The position numbers and the translations under genes are program-made. A stretch of DNA of 23,148 bases. It comes from an uncultured Actinomycetes bacterium. GTDB lineage: Bacteria > Actinomycetota > Acidimicrobiia > Acidimicrobiales > RAAP-2. The stretch is from contig CAIKVF010000109.1 in the NCBI GenBank assembly GCA_903830745.1, positions 1 through 23,148 of the forward strand. The letters run 5' to 3'. A model generated the notes under the pieces. The model did not search any database, was not told where the DNA came from, and worked only from the letters and a program-made list of their open reading frames with translations. Shown piece after piece: positions 22,492 through 23,148 of the stretch. Position 1 is the first letter of the stretch. Every line of letters begins with the position of its first letter.

Positions 22492-23148
22492 TTGTTCGAA
22501 CGTTTTACAGACCGTGCCCGCCGAGTCCTAGTACTCGCTCAGGAAGAAGCACGCGACCTTAACCACGCCTTCATTGGTACTGAGCACATTCTGCTTGGAC
22601 TAATCCGTGAGGGTGAGGGAGTCGCCGCTAAGGCCCTTGACGCCCTTGGGGTCACCTACGACGTCGTTCGTGAAAAAGTTGAAGAAGCAATTGGCGCCAA
22701 CACCAATCCTTCACCTGGATCTCCACCATTTACCCCTCGCGCTAAGAAGGTCTTAGAGCTCTCACTCCGTGAAGCTCTTCAACTAGGTCACTCCTACATC
22801 GGAACTGAGCACATGTTGCTCGGACTTGTCCGTGAAGGTGACGGGGTAGCTGCACAAGTACTTTCAGAACTCGGCGCTGACATGGCTCGTGTTCGCACAC
22901 AGGTCATTCAGATGATGTCTGGACAGACTGGCAAAGATGCTGGAGCATCGCAGGGATCTTCAAGTCAGAAGTCTGGCGACGTTGATGCCCAAGGTGGATC
23001 AGCCGTACTTGATCAGTTCGGTCGAAACCTCACACAACTTGCTCGCGAAGGCAAGCTTGACCCACTCGTAGGACGCGAAAAAGAAGTTGAGCGCGTCATG
23101 CAGATTCTTTCTCGTCGTACCAAGAACAACCCAGTGCTCATTGGTGAG
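22492..23148 (+). CDS. clpC: ATP-dependent Clp protease ATPase subunit ClpC, 3' end outside window
   Basis: The first 219 codons, ending at the window edge. It begins (M)[40 protein letters not shown], the Clp N-domain, whose second repeat is [37 protein letters not shown] (residues ~3-145). A Gly/Ser/Gln-rich linker follows, then [47 protein letters not shown], the start of the first AAA+ domain, cut just before its Walker A. The start is TTG 22492, where homologues have ATG, with AAGGAAG 4 nt upstream (22481-22487). ClpC unfolds substrates for ClpP in proteolysis. Because no stop lies in the window, a scan for closed ORFs would miss it. Confidence 0.95.
   Translation, partial: MFERFTDRARRVLVLAQEEARDLNHAFIGTEHILLGLIREGEGVAAKALDALGVTYDVVREKVEEAIGANTNPSPGSPPFTPRAKKVLELSLREALQLGHSYIGTEHMLLGLVREGDGVAAQVLSELGADMARVRTQVIQMMSGQTGKDAGASQGSSSQKSGDVDAQGGSAVLDQFGRNLTQLAREGKLDPLVGREKEVERVMQILSRRTKNNPVLIGE

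Overview
The window reads as chromosomal DNA of an actinobacterium (Actinomycetota). The evidence is gene content and order: a TrkA pair divergent from a cation/amino-acid permease; topA-tmk-holB followed by tRNA-Thr; a Zur-type Fur protein with the actinobacterial HHHHL-C-x2-C signature; TopA with a Lys/Ala-rich tail in place of zinc fingers; tilS-hpt-folE-folP-folB-folK-panC-coaX-lysS; and clpC. GC looks close to half by eye and genes abut or overlap by 1-26 nt, which suggests a compact, perhaps aquatic, lineage. Acidimicrobiia or a planktonic group is possible but not proven. No mobile element, CRISPR array, rRNA or phage gene is seen, and no gap between genes exceeds about 165 bases.

Layout. 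(1) 1-1748, minus: the 5' part of a HAD-IB phosphatase and two TrkA-type proteins. (2) 1788-4202, plus: a KimA/APC-type permease with an extra C-terminal OB-fold. (3) 4367-8921, plus: topA, tmk, holB and tRNA-Thr(CGT). (4) 12964 down to 8935, minus: zur, pgeF, murL, murD2 and a YCII-domain gene, all tightly packed. (5) 13060-21418, plus: a small membrane protein, tilS, hpt, folE, folP, a degenerate phosphatase-fold protein, folB, folK, a DUF2520 dehydrogenase, panC, coaX and lysS, almost without gaps. (6) 22392-21415, minus: a long-chain polyprenyl diphosphate synthase. (7) 22492 to the end, plus: clpC, cut by the window edge.

How the genes work together. Block 4 encodes the non-canonical route to D-Glu in peptidoglycan. 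MurD2 adds L-Glu to UDP-MurNAc-L-Ala, MurL epimerises that residue to D-Glu, and PgeF polices the first residue of the stem peptide. Block 5 combines tRNA modification and charging, purine salvage, and folate and CoA synthesis. Blocks 4 and 5 diverge from a 96-bp gap holding a perfect 14-bp inverted repeat in which each arm resembles a Zur/Fur box. A zinc sensor may therefore sit over both cell-wall precursor and folate/CoA genes. Other notable points are a Cys-to-Ser pseudophosphatase in the folate operon, absence of the usual ftsH between hpt and folE, and the permease-OB-fold fusion.
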